Positions 41,704 to 52,998 of a DNA stretch of 64,000 bases are shown piece after piece. Location: positions 1,116,001 to 1,180,000 of the forward strand of contig CAWCUU010000001.1 of assembly GCA_963798855.1 (NCBI GenBank), in the 5' to 3' direction. A program made the translations under genes and the position numbers. The notes under the pieces were generated by a model. It searched no databases. It was given only the letters and a program-made list of their open reading frames with translations, and was not told the origin of the DNA. The stretch's first letter is position 1. Each line of letters opens with the position of its first letter. The stretch is from CAWCUU01 sp963798855 (GTDB lineage: Bacteria; Gemmatimonadota; Gemmatimonadetes; Longimicrobiales; RSA9).

Positions 41704-42216
41704 ATGGATGCAGTGAAGGGAATTGCCGGCCAACGGTCGGCAGGGAACGGAGGCGCGTGGGAATCTGCGGTCCGTCGGGCGATCATCGAAACGGATCGCG
41801 ACCCGGCGATGTCGCTTCTGCGTGTCTCGCTGGCGGCGATCCTCTTCCCCCACGGGGCGCAGCACCTGCTGGGCTGGTTCGGCGGCTACGGCTTCTCCGC
41901 GACACACGAGTGGATGACCGCGACGCTCGGCTTTCCGTCGGCGCTATCGACGGTTGCGATCCTCACGGAGTTCTTCGCGCCGTTCGCGTTGGTGGTCGGG
42001 ATCGGTGGCCGGATCGCGGCGCTCGCTGTCGTCGGCCTGATGGCCGGTGCCGCGAGCACGCACGTCGCGAACGGCTTCTTCATGAACTGGTTCGGTTTGC
42101 TTCCGGCGGGGACGGAGGGGTTCGAATACCACCTGCTCGTGCTCGCGATGGCGCTGGCCATTATCGTCCGGGGAAGTGGGGCGTGGTCGGTGGACCGCGC
42201 GCTGCTGCGTAACTGA
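41704..42216 (+). CDS. DoxX family membrane protein
   Basis: 170 residues, ATG at 41704 after GGGAGG. After a 35-residue soluble start come four membrane helices: SLLRVSLAAILFPHGAQHLLGWF, LSTVAILTEFFAPFALVVGIGG, RIAALAVVGLMAGAASTHV and YHLLVLAMALAIIVRGSG. FPHGAQHLLGWFGGYGF is the DoxX signature. DoxX proteins assist quinone or thiosulfate redox and oxidative-stress resistance at the membrane. Control by the MarR gene upstream is supported by the palindrome at 41649. The monooxygenase and transporter downstream may belong to the same response. Confidence 0.92.
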   Translation: MDAVKGIAGQRSAGNGGAWESAVRRAIIETDRDPAMSLLRVSLAAILFPHGAQHLLGWFGGYGFSATHEWMTATLGFPSALSTVAILTEFFAPFALVVGIGGRIAALAVVGLMAGAASTHVANGFFMNWFGLLPAGTEGFEYHLLVLAMALAIIVRGSGAWSVDRALLRN

Positions 42217-42407
42217 GGGGAGTGGTTCGACCGCCGGCGTTTGGCCACCTGCGTCCTCGGCGGTTGGGAACCGCGGGTCGCTTCGGGGGCTTTGGACACG
42301 TGCTCGGCGGTGCGGTCGCGGGATGGAGCCGAGGATGCCATTGTGGAGACCTGGCCGCGCAGGTGGCGTGGTCGGGAAGTGAGATCCTGCGCAGCGCGGA
42401 GGGAGCG

Positions 42408-42710
42408 ATGGTGAAGCTCGCGTTGTACGTCAAGATGAAGGCGAAGGAGGGGAAGGGCGCCGACCTCGAGCGGTTCCTCGAGGCGGGGCGATCGATGGCG
42501 GAGCAGGAGGCGGGCACGAAGGCCTGGTTCGCGTTGCGGCTCGAGCCGGGGACCTACGCGATCTTCGACGTCTTCGAGAGCGAGGAAGCGCGACAGGCCC
42601 ACCTCGATGGGCCGATCGCGGCGGCGCTGATGGAGAAGGCGCCCGAGCTGCTCGGCGGCGCGCCCGAGATCCACAAGGTGGACGTGCTGGCGGCCAAGCT
42701 CCCGGAGTAG
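42408..42710 (+). CDS. antibiotic-biosynthesis-monooxygenase (ABM/YgiN-like) domain protein
   Basis: 100 residues from the ATG at 42408, with GGAGGG just ahead. The dimeric ferredoxin-like ABM fold is visible: KLALYVKMKAKEGKGADLERFLEAGRSMAEQEAGTKAWFALRLEPGTYAIFDVFESEEARQAHL. Relatives oxidise quinols or degrade haem; many are uncharacterised stress proteins. The 190 bases upstream hold no gene (one small hairpin GCGGTT-GGG-AACCGC near 42265). It is a plausible partner of the MarR-DoxX unit. Confidence 0.88.
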   Translation: MVKLALYVKMKAKEGKGADLERFLEAGRSMAEQEAGTKAWFALRLEPGTYAIFDVFESEEARQAHLDGPIAAALMEKAPELLGGAPEIHKVDVLAAKLPE

Positions 42711-42731
42711 CCCGCGATCGCGCCGAGGACC

Positions 42732-43514
42732 GTGACGACCTGGACGAGTGTCTGGTACCCGCTGCTGGTCGTCGGCGCAGGCTTCCTCGCGGGAGCCGTC
42801 AACTCCGTCGCCGGTGGCGGCACGAACATCTCCTTCCCGACGCTCCTCCTGGTGGGGCTCCCGCCGGTCCAGGCCAATGCGACGAACGCCGTCGCGCTGT
42901 GGCCGGGGACGGCGGGCGGGGCGTGGGGCTACCGACGCGAGATCCGCGGGCGGCACCCGCGCTGGTTCGTGCTGCTCGTGCCGTCCGTGTTGGGCGGCGC
43001 GGTGGGTGCGTACCTGCTGCTGCACCTGCCACCGTCGTTCTTCGAGGCCATCGCGCCGTACCTGGTCATCGGCTCCAGCCTTCTGGTCGCGGCCGAGCCC
43101 GCGCTGAGTAGCCGGATCGGCGCGGCGGGCGCGGCGCGCGGAGGCGTGCTCTGGCTCGTCGTCGCCATGGCGGCCCAGCTCCTCGTCTCACTTTACGGAG
43201 GCTACTTCGGCGCCGGCACGGGGATGCTCCTGCTCGTCGTGCTGGGGCTGCTCGGCATGAGCGACCTGCAGCAGGCGAACGGCCTGAAGAACCTGCTGAC
43301 GCTGGGAATGAAGGGCGCCGCCGTCATCTATTTCATCGCCGCCGGTGCTCTCGTCTGGTCCGCGGCCGTGCTCATGGCGGTGGGCGCGACGGCGGGCGGC
43401 GTCGCCGGCGCCCATCTGGCACGCCGCTTCGATGCCCGCCTGCTGCGCTGGGTGGTCGTGGTGATCGGCGTCGCGATCGGTATCGCGATGGTGGTGACCG
43501 GGGCGATGGTGTAG
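42732..43514 (+). CDS. TauE/SafE (DUF81) family anion exporter
   Basis: 260 residues with a GTG at 42732, 21 bases after the monooxygenase stop. Eight or so membrane segments. Signature repeats: LAGAVNSVAGGGTNISFPTLLLVGLPPVQANATNAVALWPG and the second half LYGGYFGAGTGMLLLVVLGLLGMSDLQQANGLKNLLTLGMK. The family exports sulfite, sulfoacetate or other organic anions. The gene lies about 4 kb from a sulfide-oxidation operon that may generate sulfite, which fits but does not prove a sulfur role. Confidence 0.92.
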   Translation: MTTWTSVWYPLLVVGAGFLAGAVNSVAGGGTNISFPTLLLVGLPPVQANATNAVALWPGTAGGAWGYRREIRGRHPRWFVLLVPSVLGGAVGAYLLLHLPPSFFEAIAPYLVIGSSLLVAAEPALSSRIGAAGAARGGVLWLVVAMAAQLLVSLYGGYFGAGTGMLLLVVLGLLGMSDLQQANGLKNLLTLGMKGAAVIYFIAAGALVWSAAVLMAVGATAGGVAGAHLARRFDARLLRWVVVVIGVAIGIAMVVTGAMV

Positions 43515-43696
43515 ACGGGCCGATGAGCCGCGCCGTCGTGGAGCCCGGCTCCGCCAACCCTTTCCCGCTCGGTGAGCGTCCAACGGAGGGCGGTCGGGCG
43601 CACACCGTGCCCGCCCCTGGCTGCCCGGCCCGGGCGCAGGCAGTTTGCGTCCGGCTGTCCACTCGATACTCCACCGCGCTCCGAGGAGAGTCGCCG

Positions 43697-46600
43697 ATGA
43701 CGTGCAGACGCCTACGGCTGGTGACGTTGTGTTCGTGCTTCCTGGCCGCATTGATCGCCCTGCTGGTCGCGGAGCCGGCCGTGGCGCAGACGCGCCTGCT
43801 CCGATTCCCGGACATTCACGGCGATCAGGTCGTCTTCACCCACGCCGGAGACCTGTGGCGTGCTCCGGCGAACGGCGGCACCGCGACGCGGTTGACGGCG
43901 CACCCGGGGCAGGAGTTGTTCGCCAAATTCTCCCCGGATGGAAGATGGATCGCGTTCACCGGCCAGTACGACGGCGACGAGCAGATCTACGTGATGCCGG
44001 CGCAGGGCGGCGTCCCGAAGCAGCTCACCTTCTATCCGGCGAACGGACCGCTGCCTCCGCGCTGGGGTTACGACAATCAGGTCTATGGCTGGACGCCGGA
44101 CGGGAAGGGGATCCTCTTCCGCTCGCTGCGCGACAGCTGGGATCTTGCCACGCAGCACCTGTACGTGGTGCCGGCGGAGGGCGGCTTGCCGGTCGCGCTG
44201 CCGATGCCGCGCGCCGGCGCAGGCGATTTGTCGGCGGACGGTAAACAGGTTCTGTACTCGCCGCTGTTCCGCGACTTTCGCGCGTGGAAGCGCTATGCGG
44301 GCGGCTGGGCCGAGGATCTCTGGATCTTCGACGTCGCCACGCACGACGCGCGCAACGTCACGAACGACCCGCGAACGGACCGCGATCCGATGTGGATCGG
44401 CGACCGCATCTACTTCGCATCGGATCGCTCCGGCACGCTCAACCTGTACTCCGTGGGCCTCGACGGTGGTGAGCCGGTGCAGCTCACGAGGAGCACGCAG
44501 TGGGACGTGCGCTGGCCGAGCGCTGACGCCGACGGCCGCATCGTGTACGAGCTGGGTGGCGAGCTGCACGTTCTGGACACCCGCACCGACGCCGACCGGA
44601 AGCTCGACATCACGGTCCCCGACGACGGGCTCGCGGCACGCCCGCACCACATGAAGGTCGCGCGGTGGGTCGAGGACTTCGCGCTCAGCCCGAAGGGCGA
44701 GCGCGCGATTTTCGTCGCCCGCGGCGATGTCTTCACGGCGCCGATCGAGAACGGTCCGACGCGCAACCTGACGCATTCCTCGAACGCGCACGAGAAGGGC
44801 GCGGCCTGGTCCCCCGACGGCCGCAGAATCGCGTTCGTCTCCGACCGCAGCGGCGAGGAGGAGCTCTACCTGATCGACCAGGACGGCGGCGGCGAGCCGG
44901 AGCAGCTCACCTCGGATGGCGACGTGATGCGCTACACGCCGCAGTGGGCGCCGGACGGAAAACACGTCTCCTTCTCCGATGCGCGCGGCCGCCTGTGGGT
45001 GCTCGACCCCGGGAGCAGGAAGAAGAGCCTCGTCGCCCGCGACTCGAACGGGGTCATGTTCGATCAGAGCTGGTCCGCCGACGGACGCTGGCTCGCGTTC
45101 AGCACCAGCGACGAGGCCGGCTACCGCTCGCTCTACATTCGGGGCGTCGGCGACGCCGCGCCGCACCGCGTCACCGACGGCATGTTCAACGCGAACGAGC
45201 CCGTCTTCGATCCGGAGGGCAAGTACCTCTTCTTTCTTAGCGACCGCGAGTACGCGCCGCAGATCAGCACGGCGGAGTGGAGCTTCGCGACGACGCGCAC
45301 GACGGGCATCTTCGCGCTCGCGCTGCGCAAGGACGTCCCCGATCCCTTCCCGCCGAAGAGCGACGAGGTCGCGCTCGACAGCGCCGCCGGCGAGGCGGCG
45401 GGCGCGAAGTCCGCCGCGAAAGAGAAGGGCCGGGACGGCGGCTCGGGTGCGTCGGCGTCGCCCCCGGAGGTGCGCATCGAGTTCGACGGGCTGGCCGACC
45501 GCGTCGCGCGCGTGCCGGTCGACGCCGACAACTATCGCGGCCTCGTCGCCGTGAAGGGCAAGCTGGTCTACGTGAAGTCCGGGCCGCCCTTCTACGGCCG
45601 CGACTCGGGCGTGAAGCCCGAGCTCGTCGTGTTCGACATGGAGGAGCGCAAGCCGACTACGCTGGTGGAGGGCGCGGGCGGCTACACCATCTCGGCCGAC
45701 GGCTCGAAGGTGCTCGTCCGCAACGGCCGCAACTACGAGCTCTACGACATTCGGGAAGGGGACGACCTCGAAGAAGGTCGTCTCGACCGACGGGCTGGAG
45801 GCGGATGTCGTGCCGCAGCAGGAGTGGAGCGAGGTCTACGATGAGGTGTGGCGCCGCTTCCGCGACTTCTTCTACGTGTCGAACATGAACGGCTACGACT
45901 GGAAGGCGCTGCGCGAGCAGTACCGCCCGCTGCTGCAGTACGTCGGCCACCGCTCCGATCTCGACTACGTGCTGAACGAGATGATCGCCGAGCTGAGCAA
46001 CTCGCACACCTACATCTCCGGCGGCGACTACGACGTGCCGGACCGCGCCGAAGTCGCGCTGCCCGCCGCGCGCTTCGCGCTCGACCCGGCGTCCGGACGC
46101 TACCGCATCGCCTCGATCCTCGCGGGCGACAACGCCGAGGAGGACTATCGCTCACCGCTCACGGAGATCGGCGTCGACGCCCGCGTCGGCGATTACGTGA
46201 TCGCGATCGACGGCCAGGAGCTGCGTGCCCCGGACAATCCGTACCGGCTGCTTCGCAACCGCGCCAGTCATCCGGTGACGCTGACGCTCAACGGCCGGCC
46301 GAGCGCGGAAGGCGCCCGGCAGGTGCAGTTCCGGCCGCGCACCAGCGAGGAGAAGCTCGTCTACTACGGCTGGGTCGCGAACAACCGGGAGCGCGTCGAG
46401 CGCATGACGAACGGTCGCGTCGGCTACATGCACCTGCCGGATATGGGCGCCGACGGCATCAGCGAGTTCGTGAAGTGGTACTACCCGCAGGTGCGCAAGG
46501 AAGGGATGATCGTCGACGTGCGCGGCAACGGCGGAGGCAACATCTCCTCGATGGTCATCGAGCGGCTGAGCAAGACGCTGCTCGCGTCCGGCTACTCGCG

Positions 46601-47027
46601 CAACAGCGACTTCGCGAACACCTACCCGCGCGGCCCCGTGTTCCACGGCTCGCTCGTCGCGCTGCTGGATGAGACCTCCGCCTCCGACGGCGACATCTTC
46701 CCGGCGATGTTCAAGCAGGCGGGGCTCGGCCCGCTGATCGGCAAGCGCTCGTGGGGCGGCGTCACGGGCATCACGAGCCACGGTCCTCTGATCGACGGCG
46801 GCGGCGTGAACGTGCCGGAGTTCGGCTTCACGGGCGTGGACGGCTCCTGGATCATCGAGGGCCACGGCGTGGATCCCGACATCGTCGTCGAGAACGACCC
46901 GAAGTCGGTGCTCGACGGCAGCGACCCGCAGCTCGAACGCGCCGTGCAGGAGGTGTTGCAGCGGATGGCGCAGCAGCCGAAGCGGCTGCCGGCGAGGCCC
47001 GTGGCGCCGAATCGGACGGGGCATTGA
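43697..47027 (+). pseudogene. tricorn-like S41 protease, exported, single-base frameshift near 45760
   Basis: Start ATG at 43697 with a signal peptide (LVTLCSCFLAALIALLVAEPAVAQ). Residues about 30-600 are two beta-propellers (FSPDGRWIAFTGQYDGDEQIYVMPAQGG; WSPDGRRIAFVSDRSGEEELYLI). At about 45754-45766 the frame breaks: YDIREGD should continue into TSKKVVSTDGLEADVV, one extra G present. From 45810 the other frame carries the tricorn C1-PDZ-C2 part: catalytic-His region ELSNSHTYISGGD, PDZ (VGDYVIAIDGQELRAP), and nucleophile Ser in DETSASDGDIFP. Joined length is about 1,110 residues, normal. All catalytic regions are preserved, so an assembly indel is a real possibility. Confidence 0.9.
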
Positions 47028-47041
47028 GGCAGGCGCCTATT

Positions 47042-47195
47042 GAAGGCGCTGACGGAAGGCGCTGACGGAAGGCGCTGACGGAAGGCGCTGACGGCAAGGC
47101 GCTGACGGCAAGGCGCTGACGGAAGGCGCTGACGGCAAGGCGCTGACGGCAGACGGTGAGGGAAGGCGGTGAGGGAAGGCGGTGAGGGAAGGCGG
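47042..47195. repeat. minisatellite of 13-14 base units
   Basis: About eight tandem units of GAAGGCGCTGACG or GCAAGGCGCTGACG are followed by about three variant units AAGGCGGTGAGGG. The array fills the space between the convergent tricorn and sulfide:quinone reductase genes. It has no spacers, so it is not a CRISPR array. Confidence 0.85.
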
Positions 47196-47228
47196 GCGGG
47201 GTTGGGGGCCGCCCGCCGATGGGTGATC

Positions 47229-48422
<1,194 letters not shown>

Positions 48423-48451
48423 GGCTCGGTCTCCTTCGCTTCACGGTACCG

Positions 48452-49204
48452 TCAAGCCGGCGGCAGCGCGGTCGTATGTCGAGGCAGCTCGCGCCCGAAG
48501 GAGCGAGCGGTATCCACCAGGAACGCCAGGGCCCGTCGCACTTCCGGCTCGCGGGCGGCGCGCAGCAGCGCGAGCAACCCCACTTCACCGGGTCCCTCAC
48601 GCGCGTCCGTCGCCAGCGCCCGGCCCAGCGTCCCGATCACGCGGACGGCGGGCGGGTCGAGCACGCCGGACTCCAGCAGCGCCCGCAGCGATTCGACCTG
48701 CTCCGGGCCCATCATCGCGCCGAAGCGGAGCGCCGCGCCGACGCCTCGCCGCACGGCGAGATCGAGGTCCAGGCCGTCGTCTCCGGCTCTCTTGACGGTC
48801 TCGTCGGCTACGTCCACGAGCATCGCGATTGCGCCGGGCGCGCTGTCGAGCATGTCGACGAACGCCCGCAGCTGGTCGGTCCGGTCGAGAAGGGCCGAGA
48901 GCGCGTCGACTGCCTGCGGCATCGAGAGCTTCTCGACGAGCCCGAGCAGCGCGCGGGCCCGCTGGTCGAGGTCGATGCCGGCGCGCTGCGCGCGGGCGTA
49001 GGCGTCATCGAACGAGTCCGTGGCGACCGCGACGACTCCGGGAATCTGCTGTGCCACCCGCTCCAGCCGCTCGACCTTCGCGGACAGGACGTCGAGGCGG
49101 TCCAGGATCCTCCGCGGCAGCTCCGCAGCGTCCGGCTCGGGCCGGACTTGCAGCGGACGAGTCGTGGCTTCAATGGCTGACGTTGGCATGATGTTCTGCT
49201 CCAT
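48452..49204 (-). CDS. DUF1641 domain protein, partner of sulfide:quinone reductase
   Basis: 250 residues from the ATG at 49204; the ATG at 49189 has GGAG nine bases ahead and is an alternative. It is all helical (LPRRILDRLDVLSAKVERLERVAQQIPGVVAVATDSFDDAYARAQ), with the DUF1641 core around AVRRGVGAALRFGAMMGPEQVESLRALLESGVLDPPAVRVIGTLGRAL. These proteins are regularly encoded next to SQR-like or formate-dehydrogenase genes, and their role is unknown. No membrane segment or cofactor motif. Confidence 0.88.
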   Translation of the reverse strand: MEQNIMPTSAIEATTRPLQVRPEPDAAELPRRILDRLDVLSAKVERLERVAQQIPGVVAVATDSFDDAYARAQRAGIDLDQRARALLGLVEKLSMPQAVDALSALLDRTDQLRAFVDMLDSAPGAIAMLVDVADETVKRAGDDGLDLDLAVRRGVGAALRFGAMMGPEQVESLRALLESGVLDPPAVRVIGTLGRALATDAREGPGEVGLLALLRAAREPEVRRALAFLVDTARSFGRELPRHTTALPPA

Positions 49205-49234
49205 GCAGAGGGAAGCGCCTGCTCTTCTCGGACC

Positions 49235-50662
49235 TCAGCCGACGAGCTGGGGCGCCGGTCCCTCCTTGTAGTTCGCGATGAGGTCGGCCACGTTCGACGC
49301 GCGGTAGCCGAAGCGCTGCAGCAGCGACACGGCGGCTGCGGAACGGCCGCCGCTGTTGCAGTGCACCAGCAGAGGCTCGTCCTTCGGCAGCTCGTTCATC
49401 CGCAGGAGCAGCCGGGTGTGCGCGATGTTGAGCGCGCCGGGCACGTGTCGCGCGTCGAAGTCGGCGCGCCCCCGGACGTCCAGTACGATCCCCTCGCCGC
49501 TCTCGCGGCGCCGCTCCATCTCGGCCATGTCGATCGATTCGGTCGGGAACGTCGCGCCGCCGCCGCGGGCGTACTCCGCCAGCACGTCGGGTGGCGCGAA
49601 GCCGCGAACGTCGTCGAGGCCGATGCGCACCAGCGCGCGAACCGCCTCCTCGAGCCGCGCGGGCTGCACGATGAGATAGACCGGTGTGCCTTCCTCGACG
49701 TACGAGCCGGCGATGTTGACGAACTGGTAGTCCAGCTCGGCGAGGATGGAGCCGGGCAGGTGTCCGGCGGCGAAGGCGTCGCGGTCACGCGTGTCCAGCA
49801 CGGCGACATCGGTCCGGCCGGCCAGGTCGCCCAGCTGTTGGGTGTCGATGAGGCGCGGCTGCGGGAGTGGTCCCAGGACCCGCGGCCCTGCGCGATTGTC
49901 GCGCTTCATGCGCGCGAAGTAAGGGGGGGGCTCCGGCTGGCCGGTCAGGATGTAATCGACGAATCCCTTCTCATCGGAGGCCGCGTGCAGCGCGGGGTTG
50001 TTGCGAAGCTCGTAGCCGACCGTGGACAGTGGCACATCGCCGAGCGCCTTGCCGCACGCGCTGCCGGCGCCGTGCGCCGGCCACACCTGCAGGAACTCGG
50101 GCAGGGCGGCGAAGCGCTTCAGCGAGCGGTACAGCTGCTGCGCGCCGGCGCGACTGGTTCCTCGCAGCCCGGCCGCCGTCTCCAGCAGGTCGGGCCGGCC
50201 GACGTCGCCGACGAAGACGAAATCTCCGGTCGCCATCGCGATCGCGGCTTCCGCGCCGGATCCTTCGTCTCGAATGATGTAGCTCAGGTGCTCGGGGGTG
50301 TGGCCCGGCGTGTGGACCGCCTCGAAGTCCACGTTTCCCACCTTGAAGCGGTCGCCGTCCTTCAGCAGCCGGTAGTCGTAGCCGGAGCCCGGCAGCCACT
50401 CGTACTTCCAGTCCGCCCCGCCTTCATCGGAGGCGTACACCTCGACGCCACGCTCCGCCATCTCGCGCAGCCCGGACAGGTAGTCCGCGTGGATGTGCGT
50501 GTCGATCGCCGCGGTGATGCGCAGCCCGCTCTTCGCGGCCAGCGCGAAGTAGCGGTCCACGTCCCGTTCCGGATCGATCACGGCCGCCTCGCCCGTCGCC
50601 GGGCAGCCGATCAGGTAGGCGTACTGGGCGAGCTTGTCGTCGAAAACCTGTCGAACGAGCAT
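49235..50662 (-). CDS. persulfide dioxygenase-like metallo-hydrolase fused to two rhodanese domains
   Basis: 475 residues; ATG at 50662 after AGGAGG. Residues about 1-250 are a metallo-beta-lactamase fold of the ETHE1/persulfide dioxygenase group: H56, H58 and D60 in DTHIHADYLSG, H117 and H121 in VHTPGHTPEHL, and GDFVFVGDVGRPDLL. The first rhodanese domain (about 270-365) has no cysteine at the active position (YLIVQPAR). The second (about 380-475) has Cys435 in LLVHCNSGGRSAAA. Together they would oxidise glutathione persulfide to sulfite and move sulfane sulfur. First gene of the sulfide operon. Confidence 0.93.
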   Translation of the reverse strand: MLVRQVFDDKLAQYAYLIGCPATGEAAVIDPERDVDRYFALAAKSGLRITAAIDTHIHADYLSGLREMAERGVEVYASDEGGADWKYEWLPGSGYDYRLLKDGDRFKVGNVDFEAVHTPGHTPEHLSYIIRDEGSGAEAAIAMATGDFVFVGDVGRPDLLETAAGLRGTSRAGAQQLYRSLKRFAALPEFLQVWPAHGAGSACGKALGDVPLSTVGYELRNNPALHAASDEKGFVDYILTGQPEPPPYFARMKRDNRAGPRVLGPLPQPRLIDTQQLGDLAGRTDVAVLDTRDRDAFAAGHLPGSILAELDYQFVNIAGSYVEEGTPVYLIVQPARLEEAVRALVRIGLDDVRGFAPPDVLAEYARGGGATFPTESIDMAEMERRRESGEGIVLDVRGRADFDARHVPGALNIAHTRLLLRMNELPKDEPLLVHCNSGGRSAAAVSLLQRFGYRASNVADLIANYKEGPAPQLVG

Positions 50663-50866
50663 CGGGGCCTCCTGGGAATGGAGCCGCGGGCGGAGGGGGG
50701 CCGCGGATTGGGGCGAGGCGGCCGCGGCACGGTCCCGTCGACCGCCCCGCGCCAGGCAAGCCCAAGGTAACCCATGCCGTGGCGGTGGAGTGTAGGGGGA
50801 GTCCCGCGGTCCGCGTCCGGTTCATGCGGGCAGACGGAGGACGGACGTGGGTGGCGGCACGTCTCG

Positions 50867-52246
50867 TCAGCCCAGCCGCACGCGCTCCCGGTAGTCGGGC
50901 ACGGCGGCGCTCCAGCCCAGCCGATCCGCGATGCGCTTGCGCAGCGCGTCCGCGGCTACCGGCTCCCCATGGTTGAGGAACAGGCCGTGCGGCGCGCGCG
51001 GCAGCGAGGAGATCCAGTCGACGAGCTCCTCGCGATCCGCGTGCGCGGACAGGCCGTCGAGCAGCCGAACGTCCGCGCGCACGTGGACGGGATCGCCGTG
51101 CACCTTGACGGTTCTCGCGCCGTGCAGCAGATCGGCGCCGCGCGTGCCTGCGGCCTGGAACCCCGACAGCAGCAACGTGCTGCGGTGGTCGGGGCCGAAG
51201 ACCTTCAGATGATGTAGCACGCGTCCGCCCGTGACCATGCCGCTGCCGGCGATGATGACAGCGGGGCCGGGTGCGCGGTCGATCGCCTTGGACTCCTCGA
51301 CGCCCCGGACGATCCGCGTCGAAGCGCGTACCCCCTTCATCTCGGCGGGACCGAGGCGATGGTCGCCGGGGAAGCGCTCGAGCAGGTCGGTGACCTCGGC
51401 GGCCATCGGGCTGTCGAGGTGCACCGGCAGCTCCGGGATACGGTCGTCCACCCGCAGCCGCCAGAGCAGGTACAGCAACAGCTGCGCGCGCCCCACGGCG
51501 AACGCCGGGATCAGAACGGTGCCGCCCCGGGCGGCGGTGGCGCGCACGATCGTCGCGAGCTCCTCGGCCGGTTCGGTCGGTGAGTGGACGCGATCGCCGT
51601 ACGTGGACTCGAGCAGCGCAAAATCCGCGGCCGGCGGCGGCGCCGACGCAGGGATGACGGGGTCGTGGGGCCGCCCCACATTGCCCGAAAAGAGGATCGT
51701 GGCGTCCCCGAGCCGCATCTCGACGAACGCCGCGCCGAGGATGTGCCCGGCCGGGTGCAATGTCGCGGACATCGGACCCAGGTCGATGGGGTGGCCGCAG
51801 ACGATCGGCTCCAGGCGCTCGATCGCGCGCTCCGCGTCCTCGCGGTCGTAGAGCGGCAGCGCCGGCCGGTGCTTCGAATAGCCCTTCCGGTTCGCGTACC
51901 CCGCTTCCTCCTCCTGCAGGTGGGCGGAATCACGCAGCAGGATCGCGGTGAGCTCGCGGGTGGCGGGCGTGCAGAAGATCGGCCCCTCGAAGCCGTCGCG
52001 GACGAGCAGGGGCAGCGCTCCGCTGTGGTCGAGGTGGGCGTGCGTCAGCACGACCGCCCGCAGTCGCGCCGCCTCGAACGGGAATGGCTGACGATTCCGA
52101 AGGCGCAGCTGCTTCAGCCCCTGGAACAGCCCGCAGTCGATGAGCACGCGGGAGCCGCGTTGCCAGATCAGCGTCCGCGAGCCCGTCACGGTGCCCGTCG
52201 CACCGAGGAAGCGGAGCGACGGAGGCGGCCCGCGGTCCGCGCTCAT
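50867..52246 (-). CDS. beta-CASP metallo-beta-lactamase nuclease-like protein
   Basis: 459 residues. The ATG at 52246 overlaps the stop of the histidine kinase gene (ATGA). Motif 2 is LTHAHLDHSGALP (H69, H71, D73, H74). The N terminus LRFLGATGTVTGSRTLI and LLIDCGLFQG-like IDCGLFQGLKQ are typical of the YSH1/CPSF-like group. Beta-CASP elements: LLESTYGDR, GGTVLIPAFAVGRAQLLLYLL, VHLDSPMAAEVTDLL, IIAGSGMVTGGRVLHHL, and VRLLDGLSAHADREEL at the end. Family members cleave RNA or DNA. Coupling to a sensor kinase is unusual. Confidence 0.92.
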   Translation of the reverse strand: MSADRGPPPSLRFLGATGTVTGSRTLIWQRGSRVLIDCGLFQGLKQLRLRNRQPFPFEAARLRAVVLTHAHLDHSGALPLLVRDGFEGPIFCTPATRELTAILLRDSAHLQEEEAGYANRKGYSKHRPALPLYDREDAERAIERLEPIVCGHPIDLGPMSATLHPAGHILGAAFVEMRLGDATILFSGNVGRPHDPVIPASAPPPAADFALLESTYGDRVHSPTEPAEELATIVRATAARGGTVLIPAFAVGRAQLLLYLLWRLRVDDRIPELPVHLDSPMAAEVTDLLERFPGDHRLGPAEMKGVRASTRIVRGVEESKAIDRAPGPAVIIAGSGMVTGGRVLHHLKVFGPDHRSTLLLSGFQAAGTRGADLLHGARTVKVHGDPVHVRADVRLLDGLSAHADREELVDWISSLPRAPHGLFLNHGEPVAADALRKRIADRLGWSAAVPDYRERVRLG

Positions 52247-52998
52247 GGGATCGGATCGGCGGCCGGGATCGTGAAGCGGAAGCTCGCCCCCGCGCCCGGC
52301 GGGGTATCGACGGCGATGCGGCCGCCGTTCGCTTCGACCAGCTGTTTGCTGATGGTGAGGCCGAGGCCGGCTCCCCCCGTGCGTTCGCCGGATCCGCTCC
52401 AGAAGCGGTCGAACACGCGCGGCAGATCCTCCGTGCGGATGCCGCTTCCGGTGTCCGCGATCTCGACCTCGACCTCCGCGCCGACCTCACGCACCCGGAC
52501 GCGGACCTCGCCACCCCGCGGCGTATGCCGCAGCGCGTTGCCGACCAGGTTCTCGACGACGCGCGCGACGGAGCGGGCGTCGCCGTACGCGCGAGCATCC
52601 GGATCGGTCACAAGCACGAGCCGCACGCCCGCGTCCGCAGCGGAAGCGGCGTAGAGCTGGAGGGTCCGGGAGAGCAGCTCGCCGAGCGGGAACGGTTGCC
52701 GGTCCGCCCTCCGCGCCTGCGACTCCGAGTGCGCGAGCAGCATCAGGTCGTCGAGCATGGCGGCCATGCGGTCGACCGCCTGGTGGATCAGCTGCACGCG
52801 TCGTCGCGCCTCGGCGTCGGCGTCGCCGATGCGCATGTCGATCAGCTCGGCGGCGCCGCGCACGACGCTCAGCGGGTTGCGAAGGTCGTGCGCGACGAAG
52901 GCGAGCGTGTCGCGCCACCTCCGGTCGCGGGATCGGAGCATCCACTTGCCCGCGGCCGGGCGGACGGCCGCGGGTGTCGACGTCGACGTCGTGGACAT
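52243..52998 (-). CDS. soluble sensor histidine kinase
   Basis: 251 residues from the ATG at 52998, with GGGAG six bases ahead; the longer reading to 53052 is not favoured. HisKA: LAFVAHDLRNPLSVVRGAAELI with His37. HATPase: VVENLVGNALRHTP (N box), IADTGSGI (G1) and GGAGLGLTISKQLVEANGG (G2). There is no membrane segment and almost no input domain, so it may sense through partners. No response regulator gene is adjacent. It is the first gene of a two-gene operon with the beta-CASP nuclease. Confidence 0.92.
   Translation of the reverse strand: MSTTSTSTPAAVRPAAGKWMLRSRDRRWRDTLAFVAHDLRNPLSVVRGAAELIDMRIGDADAEARRRVQLIHQAVDRMAAMLDDLMLLAHSESQARRADRQPFPLGELLSRTLQLYAASAADAGVRLVLVTDPDARAYGDARSVARVVENLVGNALRHTPRGGEVRVRVREVGAEVEVEIADTGSGIRTEDLPRVFDRFWSGSGERTGGAGLGLTISKQLVEANGGRIAVDTPPGAGASFRFTIPAADPIP

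Noticed and set aside
42217..42407. N-terminal extension of the ABM protein
   Set aside because: Gly/Arg-rich with no domain; GGAGGG before the 42408 ATG marks the real start.
47042..47195. CRISPR-like array
   Set aside because: Units are contiguous 13-14-mers without spacers and no cas gene is near.
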